Source: Gracilaria domingensis
Lineage: Eukaryota; Rhodophyta; Florideophyceae; Gracilariales; Gracilariaceae
Assembly: GCA_022539475.1 (NCBI GenBank)
Contig: VCMS01000469.1
Location: 31,720-75,676 of the forward strand
Direction: 5' to 3'
Length of the DNA stretch: 43,957 nt
The notes under the pieces were generated by a model, which made no database searches, was not told where the DNA came from, and was given only the letters and a program-made list of their open reading frames with translations. The position numbers were made by a program, and so were the translations under genes. Shown piece after piece: positions 10,635 through 21,812 of the stretch. Every line of letters starts with the position of its first letter. Positions within the stretch are counted from its first letter, which is position 1.

Positions 10635-13096
10635 AACATACGGTCTCCCCGACTGCAGCATCCAACATAGCAATCCAGTACAGCTCCGAGCTTCTCAGAG
10701 ATCTCTCCCATAAACACATCTTCTCGGACAGCAAGGTACATTTCCTTTTCGACGGAATCCAGTAAACCACAGTGCCCACCCGGTCATCATTTCCATGCCG
10801 CGCATCTTCAGCATTCGATGGGCCATTTCTGAACTCTGTTGGATAACTCTGCTGCATGCGGACCCTCACGGTCTTCAGTATACTCTCAAGTGCCAGTGGT
10901 AGATATTTCCCGAACAAGTTGGAGAACAACACTTGTCTCTTACCACCTCTCCCTCGTTCAGACTCTGTCGCGCGAACAACGGACGCTATCCAGGCATCAA
11001 GACGTGCCAGATGCATAATTGTTCCATCCACTGGATCCCTCTCTTCGGTATTCCTCGAACTTGTTGTAAAACGTCGTAGCCCATGAACTCACGCAGCACC
11101 TCCAAGCTCAGGCTGTTCCGAAAAAGCAAGTCACATGGTTCATCTTCGGTTGCATGATATGGGTTAAAGCCCGAGAAACATATATCTTCTACCTTCTGAG
11201 TTCTCCACGACGACAGAATCTCACATCCATTTGCATCTTTGGGTAGGAGTTTTTCACGTACCTCTCTGGTTTGTATTTCATACTTGTTCTGCTCCCTTTC
11301 ATCATTTTTTATCGGGGTCCTTACAAGCATGTCGTAACCTAGTCCCATCAATAACTTCTCCTTCGCATGGCGTTTTCGAACACCTATTGCATCACTTAAA
11401 GCCTGTTTCAACCTTCTGCGCAAACAAATGTCGTGCGTTAACTGTTTCACACAGTCATCTTCCATTTTCATTCCTCGGATAGATTCCCAACGTGGCTTCA
11501 TTACCTCCGTCTCCACAATTTGCATCAACAAATGGTCGCCTCCACCACGTACGGATGGCGTGTACGCCCTCATCTCCATGGCAAGATCCATTGGGCACCG
11601 TGGCACTATCTCCTTCCCATCAACAACCAGCACACTGTCGTCTTTCTCAGGTCCAACTGTCTCACTTCGGTTGCCCCAGTTCCTTGCCGGTATACTCATC
11701 TCGAAGCATAGCTCTCTTGTCTCGTCTTTGGCGTATTGAAGTATGGAGTCATAGACGGTCTTCGCAACACCAACAAACTCGTCGTTCACGTCATTGTTGT
11801 ACCGCTTCCTGCTCTTGTTACTGTCACGTTCGTTCCTTTTCCCTCCACGTCTGAGAGCCTCTCTCAAAGAGTGTATGAGAACCTCTTGTTCTCTGACCTT
11901 AACTCAGTTGCTCTATGTTCTTCTGAGCAAGTCGTACGCTCATTTTCAGACTTTGCTTGTCCTCTATTGTACGATACAGATCTCCCTTCAGTTTCCCGAT
12001 CTTTTCCAAAAGCTCGTATCGCGGAGTAAGGGATTCATCTTCATCTTCTTCCATTGCACCATGCAGGGAAAAGCTCCGTGACAAAGCACCACGATCAACA
12101 TCTTTATCGTTCCATACTTCTCTACGGGCGTTTGCTATGACAGGTTGCCGATCGTTCCCCACCCGTCTATTCTCATTTCCATGGTTCGTCCTTCTTCTGA
12201 CCTGATTGAACCTGTTTCTCTGTGACTCACCTGTGACTGGTGTCGGTTGTATCTCGTCTTCGTCTTCGTCTTCCTTGTGTCTGGACCCAATATGAGGGAC
12301 GGAATCATGCCTGCCTTCGATGGGAGCTATATGCGTTGCATTTCCGGCGTCCACGTTATCGTTCGCCTCCACGTTATCCTTGTCCTCGACGTCACTTGGA
12401 TATCTACTGCGTCCGTGGACTCCCGCTCCTTTCTTCCACTGCCTTTCTTGGCACGAGAGACACCCTCATTCATTTTCTCGTTCCTCTTCACTTTTCTCGA
12501 ATCATAACTGTTACGTTCTGTTCCGGCAGCGCTTCTGGGTATCTCCCTATCCCCAGGTTCGGCTCTAGGTTCGGCTCTCACGATGGCGCAATCCACGGTT
12601 TCCATCTCCGCATTGTCATCCGCAGTTCTCACCTTGTCGAAACAATCATCGATACGAGGACCTTCTGTTCCTCCACTGCCTCTTGTCCTCCTTACATTCT
12701 GACGTACAGCCGTTCTTCTCTTATTTCCTTTCATCGCTTTGACATCTACATTTCCATCATCACTGACCCTTGGCTCTTCCATTGCAGCCATGTGGCGTGT
12801 AACAGGCCCACGCATTGCACTATCCTTGGCTTGAACGGTTTCACTTACTGTGCGTTCCGTAGTGCATGTGGAAGCTCCTGACCTCCTTCTCGGTTTTACT
12901 TCCGATACTGTAGATAAGATTTTGGTTTGCGAAGTCCAGCACGAGGTGCTCGGCCTCGGCTACCTCTCCCATTAGTAGCACTACTTCGTGAGACGACCGC
13001 GCTCCTACGTTTGGCCACCCCAGTATCCCAGCGCTCCGGCGGTACCGATGCCTTTCGCGGTTTACCACCTGCATGCTCCGCACGTTGAGGGGCCAT
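10624..13096 (-). CDS. Unknown coiled-coil protein, tail to tail with the transposase; frameshifted
   Basis: Five consecutive minus-strand open stretches (13096/13083-12841, 12815-12327, 12372-11899, 11867-10986, 11031-10624) overlap or nearly abut in changing frames, and read best as one ~820-aa gene broken by small indels. The N-terminal third is basic, with Arg/Lys clusters, then acidic runs (EDEDEDE). About 12020-11850 is heptad-like (YELLEKIGKLKGDLYRTIED, continuing to SLREALRR) and probably a coiled coil. The C-terminal part (11800-10630) looks globular with no family I recognise. Its 3' end overlaps the transposase end by a few bases, a compact arrangement that may mean it is the element's second protein, as TnpA-type proteins are in CACTA elements. 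That role is a guess. Confidence 0.55.
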
Positions 13097-13557
13097 CCGA
13101 GATCCTTCGGCCTTCGTGCGCGGTAGTATTACGGAACAGATATAGAAACGTGAACGATACTGAAGGTATATATTGAGAGTGATATGTGAGGGTCACGTAC
13201 TCGGTGTGCAGGACTGATATGTGAAGGGGAGGGGAATTTAACCTCGTACTGCATATATGGAGAAAAGCATTCTGCAGCATTTGTGGCGGATCGGCATTCA
13301 ATTTTTGGACCTTTCCCGGGTCCATATTCCGGACTTGGTCCGATTTTCCCGGATGTTGCGCCTGCATATACAAGTACGGCACTTTCAACGATCTTTCATA
13401 CCACTATATGCATCAATATGTTACACAGTACAGCTTAGTGTACATATGAGTAGTATTTCTGCAATCATAGCACAAGTGTTCAATACAATTTACTTCAACA
13501 AAAAGCTTTTCTCACTACATTGAGCCCATACGAAGTTCAAGGACATTGTCTGAGAAC
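13097..13557. other. Intergenic region upstream of the coiled-coil gene
   Basis: No supportable gene. It is flanked by the 3' end of the methyltransferase-SET gene (13558) and the 5' end of the coiled-coil gene (about 13096), both on the minus strand, so it should hold the latter's promoter. It contains a stretch rich in CCGG/CCCGGG (about 13312-13355) but no clear TATA box. Confidence 0.5.
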
Positions 13558-16500
13558 CTAGGTTAACCTTTCCCAAGGATATGTGGGTCCATAGTCAACG
13601 TAAATTTCGTCGTGCTCCTTAATGTCCCTTGAGGCCGTGACTACGAGGAGTCTGTAGTTCTCCAAAAGCCCCAAAGTTGTAGCCTGATACTCTGTGGGCT
13701 GGCGAATGAATACATTTGGTTTGCGTGCCATGTTAGAATCCATTTCTTCCAATTCCTTGTCCTCATCACCTTCACGATATGACGCGTCATTGATATAGCC
13801 CGCTACACAGAAAGGAGCAGGAACTATCCAGGCATGACCAGCGTTGACTTCAGTATCATAATGCGGAGAGTGTTGTACATTTGCCCCTTCACCCTCACTT
13901 GCATGCAATACTTCCTGAACCGAGATGCAGTGGCCCCCAGCATTCCGTCTCCATACGTCAAATGTGTGGTATTGCGTCGGCTTAGATCATGATACACCAA
14001 GGTCCCATAAAAGTATCCAATAACCTCCCCTTCGGAAAACGCCCTACTCGTAAATACTCCATTTCCACTTGCTGCATGTTTGATATTCGACTTCTTCACA
14101 TAGAGCCATAGCGATGTCGCCTCGACAGAGAGTAAAGTGTGACTGTCCAACGTAGTCATCTTCCTTGTAAGGCAAGTGGCCACTCATGGAACGGTTTCTC
14201 TTTGTACGTAGTGATAAGACCAGGTTCATTCCAATAGGTGGATAGGTACGACATGATATGGAATGGGAAAGATTGGTACGATGGGAATCCCTTGGGTGCA
14301 TTCCATATAGTCGAAGTCTTTCGTTTCCGTTCAGGAAATTTGGCATCCACCACATAAGACGCTTGAACTACCTCATTCGTAACCGGTTCTTTCATCTTCA
14401 ATTCATTGCGCCACACCTTTCTTGCGTAATGCACAATAGCATTGTGCTTGGCATGAGAAAACACTGCTCATCTTGCTCACATCCAATGAAACGCCGAGGC
14501 CCCTCAATATCCATACATGCCAGCGCGCACGAGAACGTCCCGGAGTAGAGATCAACCACAACATCCCCGGGATTCGAGAACCTCGCTATCAGCTCCATCA
14601 GTAGCTGCCTCGACTTTTGTTCTGGACGAGCCTTCGCGGTTCGAATTCTTCTACCACTCTTCACTCTCCATCGGAGACTCTCCCCAGGCGTAAGATTTGG
14701 AACCTGGTCAATGATAGAATAGTGCCCAGGATAGCGAGCTGAAACGTAGTTGAAGTTCTGATAGTTCACCATTACCTTCTGTTCCGCGTACGGGTTTCCA
14801 TTCCTCACGCCATGCACGGCGTACTCCGTCGCCCCAAACAGGCGAGTAGTATTACGCGCAGGGTTCTTCAAGGGGTTCGAACGAGAACGAATGAAGTTCA
14901 TGGGCGTCGAATCCACTAAGAATGATGCGGTTTTCTTTCCGCTTGCGTCCTCCGACTTGTGCTCTCGCAAAATCTCTTCCCAGTCTCCAAACTGGTCGAT
15001 ACTGCAGAACAAAACGAAATGTCCTCCTGGTCGAAGCATGGATGCCATGATGTCCGCAGTATTGTCCATATCATCGTCAGCCAATCGTCGTACTCGCTGT
15101 CGCGGATGCCATATGGTGGGTCTGTGAGCACGAACTGAACGTTGCCTTCCAAAGATGTATCCGATGGGAAGATAGTACCATGGGCCTCCACCAGTTCGTC
15201 ATATCCGACACAATGCATTGAGAATTGCTTCTCCATGCTTCCTCGCACCACATCTAGAGCATTTAACGTGCGCGTGTCATCAAAGTCATGAGGGGGAGAA
15301 CCCCATCTGGAACGTTATCTTTCGCCCCAACAGAGGCACCAGGTGTATCACCTTCTTCATTGTCGCTATCGAGGATGACGATGACATCGGAGTTAACTGA
15401 GCTTTTCCCTGCGGCGTTCCTCTTGGAGGAGCTCGGAATCTGTATCGAGTCCTCAACCTTAACCGTGACGGTATTACTTCCTCCATCCTGCCCTGAAGGA
15501 GCGGCCCTAGGGATAAGTCGAGATGGTTGGAAGTTATGTACAGACATCGCTTGACGAATAGGAGACACGTACTCTTCGGAGAATACATTGAAACGGGGTG
15601 GTACTCGTGCGGGGCGGCCAGGTCTGAAGCTTTCCAACAAATTCCATCTTGACGTTGGGGACATTTTGTATAGGAAGCCATTCAACACAATCTTGCTGAA
15701 ATCTGCAAGAATTCCTTTGCCAACTCCGTAAGTTGGCGTCGATAGTATCCGGAAGAGTATGAACCCAAGAAACGGTGTCGTTCACATCCAACGTGGGTTT
15801 CATTCTTCCCCCAACGTATGAAAAGCTGACTCCGGACTGTACCCAACAGAGCGGGATTCAATGACATGGAACCCAAGCGACTTCTTTTCTACAAGCAGGT
15901 ATGGCAGCAACATCTGCTCACCATCACCAAAGCCTAAGGTTGAGGCAAAGAAATCCCTCCCTTACAAATCGTTTGCACTGCATGTGCCATCCGTCTCCCG
16001 TGCGTCTCATTCGAAGCTATGTAGTCGTCGACGAACTGCACAGCTCTATGGGTTCCCTTCCCGGTCCTTCCTCTCTTCGCCGCTGGGAGATTTTCTCCGA
16101 AGTTATATGCTTCACGAAAGAGAGATAGAGTAACTGCTGAAAAGAGTGGGAGGCCCAATCCTGAACGTAGTTCTCTTCGTCTGCTTACTGCCTGGACCAT
16201 GTCGTTTGAAAAGTCATTCCAGAAAGCCCGTTCTATGAACGAGTTACCGTTGTCGACATCCTTTTCAAGACTCCAGGTAAACAAATCTCTCACGCGCTGA
16301 TCAGAATTCTCGTCGTCTAGATGAGTGATACGCATATATTTGTAGACCCTGCTCAGAAAACGCACGTCCAGACAGATCTTCGTGAGTTCTTTTGCGGAGT
16401 AGTTTTGGAAAGGACCCTTGACCGCAGTGGTGATGAACTCTCGTGCACATGCCAGGTGTTCACGGTTTGATACAGCGTATTCCACAACTTCCGTGTACCC

Positions 16501-16713
16501 AACTTCACGCGGATTACCAGTACCACTTCTTGAAGCGGCATACGCATCTCGCAACTCAATGAACAACCCCCAACATTTCAAGAAACGCGTTGCCATGCTG
16601 GCTGAATCGAACGACGCGCTAGAGGATGCGCTAGAGGATACCGTGCCGTGGTTCTCATCGGCCAGCACACTCTGCTTAACAGTCCGAGGAGCGTCATTTC
16701 CGGTGGACATCAT
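13558..16713 (-). CDS. Beta-class DNA methyltransferase fused to a SET domain (frames broken by one-base deletions)
   Basis: Predicted ~1,050-aa dual chromatin/DNA methylating protein. ATG at 16713 (MMSTGND) is preferred to the longer open frame starting 16914. Order: unknown N-terminal domain (16650-15960); linker with a SUMO-interaction-like motif VIVILDSDNEE (about 15395-15360); methyltransferase with catalytic FVLTDPPYGIRD (about 15145-15110), MLRPGGHFVLFC, and late SAM-binding GDVVVDLYSGTFS (about 14570-14530). That order (IV before I) defines the beta class, making N6-adenine or N4-cytosine. SET follows (14140-13560): SGNGVFTSRAFSEGEVIGYFYG, YINDA in place of NHSC, and EIYVDYG. The pieces join in nine places by adding one base, near 15960, 15808, 15732, 15711, 15294, 15081, 14464, 14163 and 13918. 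It could be two genes, but the 14464 break lies inside continuous coding. Neighbour: divergent ParB-like gene. Confidence 0.8.
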
Positions 16714-17378
16714 GTAAGAACTGAGAATCGGAAAGGACGCGAAGTAAACGAGTATTGTGAAACGGTAGAAGTTTCGGAGATGTTTAAATCGGTGGGAAGC
16801 GTCGGAAACGTCGGGAAGCGTCGGAAACAATGGTGGAGAGCGCGGTTGCGACGGATTACGAGAACTGAGCGGGTAATGAAATAGAGAGACGAGAGTGGGA
16901 TCTAAACACATCAAACCTGTGGGGCACCTCAGTATGTGCAGTGCATTATATGTCTAGTATGTAAAACCAACGTAGAAAACACTGGGTTCGTACATCTTTG
17001 AACATCGCCCGAGCGCCGTGTGGGAACCGCGGTTCGCCGAGTTCATAGCCGAGATCATAGCTATGATCTCGGCTATGAACTCGGCCAGCCGCGGTTCCCA
17101 CACGGCGCTCGGGCGATGTTCAAAGATGATGAAAGGCGGGGACAGTGGTCAACCAGGACGGAATCAGACATTGATCCAACCATTTATAACCATCAGGAAC
17201 TGTACCCACACTGCTCACGTGGGCATTGCAGCCGTTTTGAACCTGAGTGGTTGCGTCCATTGTGCTCACGCGAGAAAGGGCGGAGATTCGAACACGAGCG
17301 GTTGCAACTTCACGGGAGCAAACGTACGATTTGAACAACACCAGGACTCGTGTATATCACACACACTGGCACCATATA
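16714..17378. promoter_or_regulatory. Divergent promoter region with central palindrome
   Basis: The region separates the minus-strand methyltransferase-SET gene (start 16713) from the plus-strand ParB-like gene (start about 17379). It includes the 136-bp palindrome at 16993-17128. An AT-rich stretch (about 16928-16965, GCATTATATGTCTAGTATG) is a candidate core promoter. No gene of its own is supported. Confidence 0.45.
16993..17128. repeat. Near-perfect 136-bp palindrome (68-bp arms)
   Basis: The arms are 16993-17060 and 17061-17128, with the centre between 17060 and 17061 (GAGATCATAG|CTATGATCTC) and no loop. I found only two mismatched base pairs, both around 17034-17036 opposite 17085-17087. 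The outer ends are CATCTTTGAACATCGCCCGA and its complement. Loop-free palindromes of this size extrude as cruciforms and are normally unstable, so its preservation between two divergent genes is notable. Confidence 0.97.
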
Positions 17379-20300
17379 ATGGATATGAGGGGACTGGGAA
17401 AGGGTCAAATGAGACGCTCTCGAAAGGTGAGAAAGCCTCGACGAACCATGGCACCACAACTTTGGAGCGGGACCAAAAATGCTGAACCGAACGCAGCGAC
17501 GGGGAACGCATCCACAGCTATGATGTCGAAGCCCGCACCAGGCGAAGAAGTGACCTTGTTGTTGGGAGGGGCAGGAGGGAACAAAGCAGCGATTGGGAAA
17601 GCTGTTCTCGTTGAAGTGGACGCTGGTGGAGGGAAGACAACGTTCAGAAGAGAAATGCATGGACATGCTCTGCAGGGAAAACCAGGGGAAGATGTAGTTG
17701 GTATATGGCAGCGAAGATATCTCATGAGCTTGACACTCCCTATCCCTATCCCTCTAAGTGTACCGATGACGATTCTGTTCCGAAGACATTGAAGGACATG
17801 AACAGGCCCGGTTTCTACGCCTGGGACCTGAACTTAATGTCTAAGGTGGGTGACGTCGTAAGCGCTGATGAAGGGGACAAGGGTGCTCCGAGTTCCAAAT
17901 TCGTCGCCCCTGAGAAGCCATCGAATACTGCTGGGAAACGGGTGCGAGTGGTAGAACCTAAAACTCCATCCAGTGCCCGAAAGCGAATACCGATGAAAGT
18001 GGCTCATGTGAAAACCCCGTCGAATGCTAAAAAACCCCAAGGCGGGAAACAAGCGCCAGTACCAAAGCTGAAAACACCATCGAACGTTCACGGTGGTGGA
18101 AAGCAGATGCAAGAATTCAAGATGACCACGACCCCAGAGAGTGCTGTATCGGCATTTAGTAAACAAACTGCTACGATTGTGCAGTCTGGAGCATCGACGA
18201 ACAGCACTGCGGAAGCTATTACTAAGGCTGGAAATCGCAGTGGAGTGACAATGGAAGTGAGTGACGTGGATGAAGATGAAGACGAAGACGTGGTTCTAGT
18301 GAAGGAAAGCCTTGGAAGCAACGTCAATGAACTCTTTGATGAAGGTGATGTGATACCTTCTGATGATGTCGATACGAGTTTAGCGAGTTTGGTATTTGAC
18401 TTAGATCATTACGAGTATGTGTCTGTTGAAGTCGATATTGAGCTCATTCAAGTTCCGGAAATGACTATGAGAGGGTTGTTCCGGCATCATGTCGAGGCTC
18501 TGAAAGAAGAGATTGGACGCAAAAGCTTCTTACAGCCACTTGGGACCATGAGCGTTGCTGTTCTGTCTCAGGATGTGTCCGAGAAGGACATAGTGCAGAA
18601 CAATCGCTTGAAAGTGAATTGTGTGCTGATTGATGGAGCTCATCGTCATGTAGCACTCAAAGAGCTCTGTGAATCTATGCCCAACATTAGAAATCTATGT
18701 GGAGGTCTTTCTGTTTCGCTGTGGAAGAGAAAAGATGGAGAGAAGATGACCACGAGGGAAATCTTGAGCCTTGGCAATGTGCTAAACGATGGATTGGAGC
18801 AAGCTCGTCTTATGGGTTTTGCTGACAAGGTGCATTCTATTGTGTCATTTATAAGCGTCCTGGTTGAGGAAGAGAAGAAGGACTTGAGCAAGATGACGAG
18901 GACCTCTGTCGCAGGTGCACTAAGTGTTTGCGGTATCATTGGCCAGTACAATATCAAGCATTTGGCAAGATTTGCAGAGATGGGGTTGAAGGTGGCGAGA
19001 AGTCCTGGATTGCTGGAACATTTGGAGCGGATTTGTGGGGACTACCATGAGATTGGAATTTCTTGTATATCAAGTGATGAATTCTTTACCATGGATGAGC
19101 ATACAACCCACTTCACGCTCGACGCTCTGGTTGCATATTTTCCAGGAGGCGAGTGTCGAAACTGACGGGTCGTTTTGAAGACGTACGCAAATACTTCTTT
19201 ATCTGCTGCAGGAGGCTTCAATCTTTGGCAGAGGAGCTTTCGAAGAAGAAGAAAGTTACATTGGAAGAAGCGTATGCCATGAAGGTGGAAGTGACAAAGT
19301 TTGAAATGCGCACCGTTCGTGAGTACCTTGCAACACAGGCAGCACGAATTGAAGTACCTTCGAATAAGAAGCTCTGGGAAGGAAGGATTTCGAGAACAGT
19401 CTGGATTGCTCGTGATAAGCTGGCAAAGAATTTAGGGGTGGATATGTTGAAACCTGCCACTGGTACTACGCCGACTGAACCACAGTCTGAGACCAAAGCG
19501 GTAGACGAGTCTACAACGCAGAGAATGGCCACACGTTCGGCAAGTAGGAAGGCCAAAGCGCCAGTGCGCAAGGGCTCTAAGGACTCTGATGTAGAAAGTG
19601 AAGAGAATATGCCATCGAAGACAAGAAGCATGAGGAGTTCAAGACGAAGCCGTCGACGAAGGAATGCAATGAGAGACGTGAACCCTAATCAACGGAAGAA
19701 GTCAAGGACGGAGGGTATTCAATCTGTTCAGGATGAAGTTATCAGTCATCTGCGGAGTCTTGGTGCGAAGGGGGTGACAAACTTGTTGAAAAGTCATCAG
19801 ATATCCATTGGCAGCGACACAGACTCAGATGGAGTACCAATTGTGGTCTCACAAGCAGAGGACACTGACCCGTTCGATTACACAGTACCGCAGGTGTTGG
19901 CGCCAAGTCTGAAGAAGGCTGAAGAAGTAGCATATGAAGGTGACGATTCGTGGCTAAAGTTGGTGAAGACCTTACCAAGCAAGTGGCCGACTGGAGTGGA
20001 GAATGTCATTAAATCTGTGTACCCGTGGATGGGTGCGATAAATCTCCAGAAGCAACACCTAGGCCACTTGTTGGAGCCCAAGGACTTTGAAAGTGTGCAC
20101 CATGCAGTCTTTTGGCATGCAGCGTATCATGGCCATAAACTCCTGAACGCGGCAATGGGAGGCATGGAGGTCGACGAGAAGACGTTATGGGGGGATGCAC
20201 TGAAGAACGACTCTCTTGCGTATGTCTATTTTGTGAAGAAGAACGTCGAGCTTCGAGACAGAGGTTTCTGTATTCTGGACGGCTTTGCATCGGATGGAGA

Positions 20301-20812
20301 GTTGGTGAAGCTGACAGAGAGTTTGAGTAAGCTCATTGACGGGATGTTAGTGTGGAATTACTGGACTTCTTCCGAAGGGATTCGCGAGGGCTCCAGACCT
20401 TAGGATACCAGAGAACCGAATCACAAGGATACTCATCACGCAGGATGGTGGGAGATACATGACTACGAAAGAGCAATAGTGGGATGACATGGAGCAAGCC
20501 GTAGAAAACATTGCTTTGTTGAAGAAGCGGCTTTTACTGGATGGCCCGACTGGGACAGATATGTGCTTTTATGGTTTTACAGATAAAGGGTGGAAAACGA
20601 GAGATGTATGCCGCCGAGAAGGGGGGAGGGTTTATGCACTGCATTGGATGCGCAAGCGCAGCAGTTACATACGGATTCCCGACTTGGCGAATGAAATAAG
20701 CTGCGAAGAAAAGAAGAACCCGGTACTTTATGATGGTGTCCGAAGTGTGTCAGCTTTCCAATTTGGTATTGTGAAGGGTCTATACACAATACGCAGTTAC
20801 TCCAAGCATTAG
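17379..20812 (+). CDS. Large ParB-like-domain protein (broken by indels; probably runs into the gap)
   Basis: ATG 17379 opens on a basic leader. An N-terminal module follows (IGKAVL...FRREMHG...GEDVVG, about 17550-17710), also present in the paralogue at 21813-23055. A frame change near 17730 leads into 17705-19165: a Lys/Pro/Ser-rich linker with repeated K(L/V)KTPS(N) motifs, an acidic DEDEDEDVVLV stretch, then a ParB/sulfiredoxin-like fold (about 18430-18680) with the diagnostic VLIDGAHRHVALKEL. Another one-base loss near 19157 continues it into 19153-20403, including RRSRRRR and a segment GFCILDGFASDGELVKL that faintly resembles the start of 2-oxoglutarate dioxygenases. Further breaks lie near 20380 and 20478. 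The last open frame ends at 20812, 40 bases before the gap. ParB-like domains bind or cut DNA and some hydrolyse CTP; the role here is unknown. Confidence 0.7.
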
Positions 20813-20852
20813 AAGGTTTGTCCAACGGCGGATGTTTGTGAGAAGTTTTTCG

Positions 20853-21578
20853 NNNNNNNNNNNNNNNNNNNNNNNNNNNNNNNNNNNNNNNNNNNNNNNN
20901 NNNNNNNNNNNNNNNNNNNNNNNNNNNNNNNNNNNNNNNNNNNNNNNNNNNNNNNNNNNNNNNNNNNNNNNNNNNNNNNNNNNNNNNNNNNNNNNNNNNN
21001 NNNNNNNNNNNNNNNNNNNNNNNNNNNNNNNNNNNNNNNNNNNNNNNNNNNNNNNNNNNNNNNNNNNNNNNNNNNNNNNNNNNNNNNNNNNNNNNNNNNN
21101 NNNNNNNNNNNNNNNNNNNNNNNNNNNNNNNNNNNNNNNNNNNNNNNNNNNNNNNNNNNNNNNNNNNNNNNNNNNNNNNNNNNNNNNNNNNNNNNNNNNN
21201 NNNNNNNNNNNNNNNNNNNNNNNNNNNNNNNNNNNNNNNNNNNNNNNNNNNNNNNNNNNNNNNNNNNNNNNNNNNNNNNNNNNNNNNNNNNNNNNNNNNN
21301 NNNNNNNNNNNNNNNNNNNNNNNNNNNNNNNNNNNNNNNNNNNNNNNNNNNNNNNNNNNNNNNNNNNNNNNNNNNNNNNNNNNNNNNNNNNNNNNNNNNN
21401 NNNNNNNNNNNNNNNNNNNNNNNNNNNNNNNNNNNNNNNNNNNNNNNNNNNNNNNNNNNNNNNNNNNNNNNNNNNNNNNNNNNNNNNNNNNNNNNNNNNN
21501 NNNNNNNNNNNNNNNNNNNNNNNNNNNNNNNNNNNNNNNNNNNNNNNNNNNNNNNNNNNNNNNNNNNNNNNNNNNNNN
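20853..21578. other. Assembly gap (726 N)
   Basis: All bases are N. Open frames crossing it are artefacts. It probably hides the 3' end of the ParB-like gene and anything lying between it and the second ParB-like gene. Confidence 1.
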
Positions 21579-21812
21579 AGTATGCAAGTGCCGTGAAGCT
21601 TCCAGAAATCGAGCTCCCATCAAATCCGTCTGAGTATACTAGGTACAAAAACTTTCATGTCATGGAGGTGAACTAGCAATTATGTCCGCCTTCACTCATT
21701 CTACAAATTCTGTAGTATTGCTTGAATAAATGAAAGTATGGTATCCAAAAATTTTTTTTTTTTGGCTTGCACATAGCCGTACATTCAATTCTTTGCCACA
21801 TTTTTTAACGAT
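21579..21812. other. Intergenic sequence right of the gap
   Basis: Short AT-rich stretch with a run of T (about 21751-21764). It lies downstream of the minus-strand ParB-like paralogue, and no gene is seen. Confidence 0.5.

Noticed and set aside
15934..16914. Separate 326-codon gene starting at 16914
   Set aside because: The first 67 codons look non-coding, and after one added base near 15960 the frame flows into the methyltransferase-SET gene with clear coding character, so it is treated as that gene's N-terminus.
20577..21648. Long open frames across the N run
   Set aside because: They exist only because N is not read as stop.
21673..21700. AACTAGCA as the right end of transposon copy A
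   Set aside because: Only eight bases match the complement of the left end and the outer CAGACG is missing. A similar weak match at about 36629 was also discarded.
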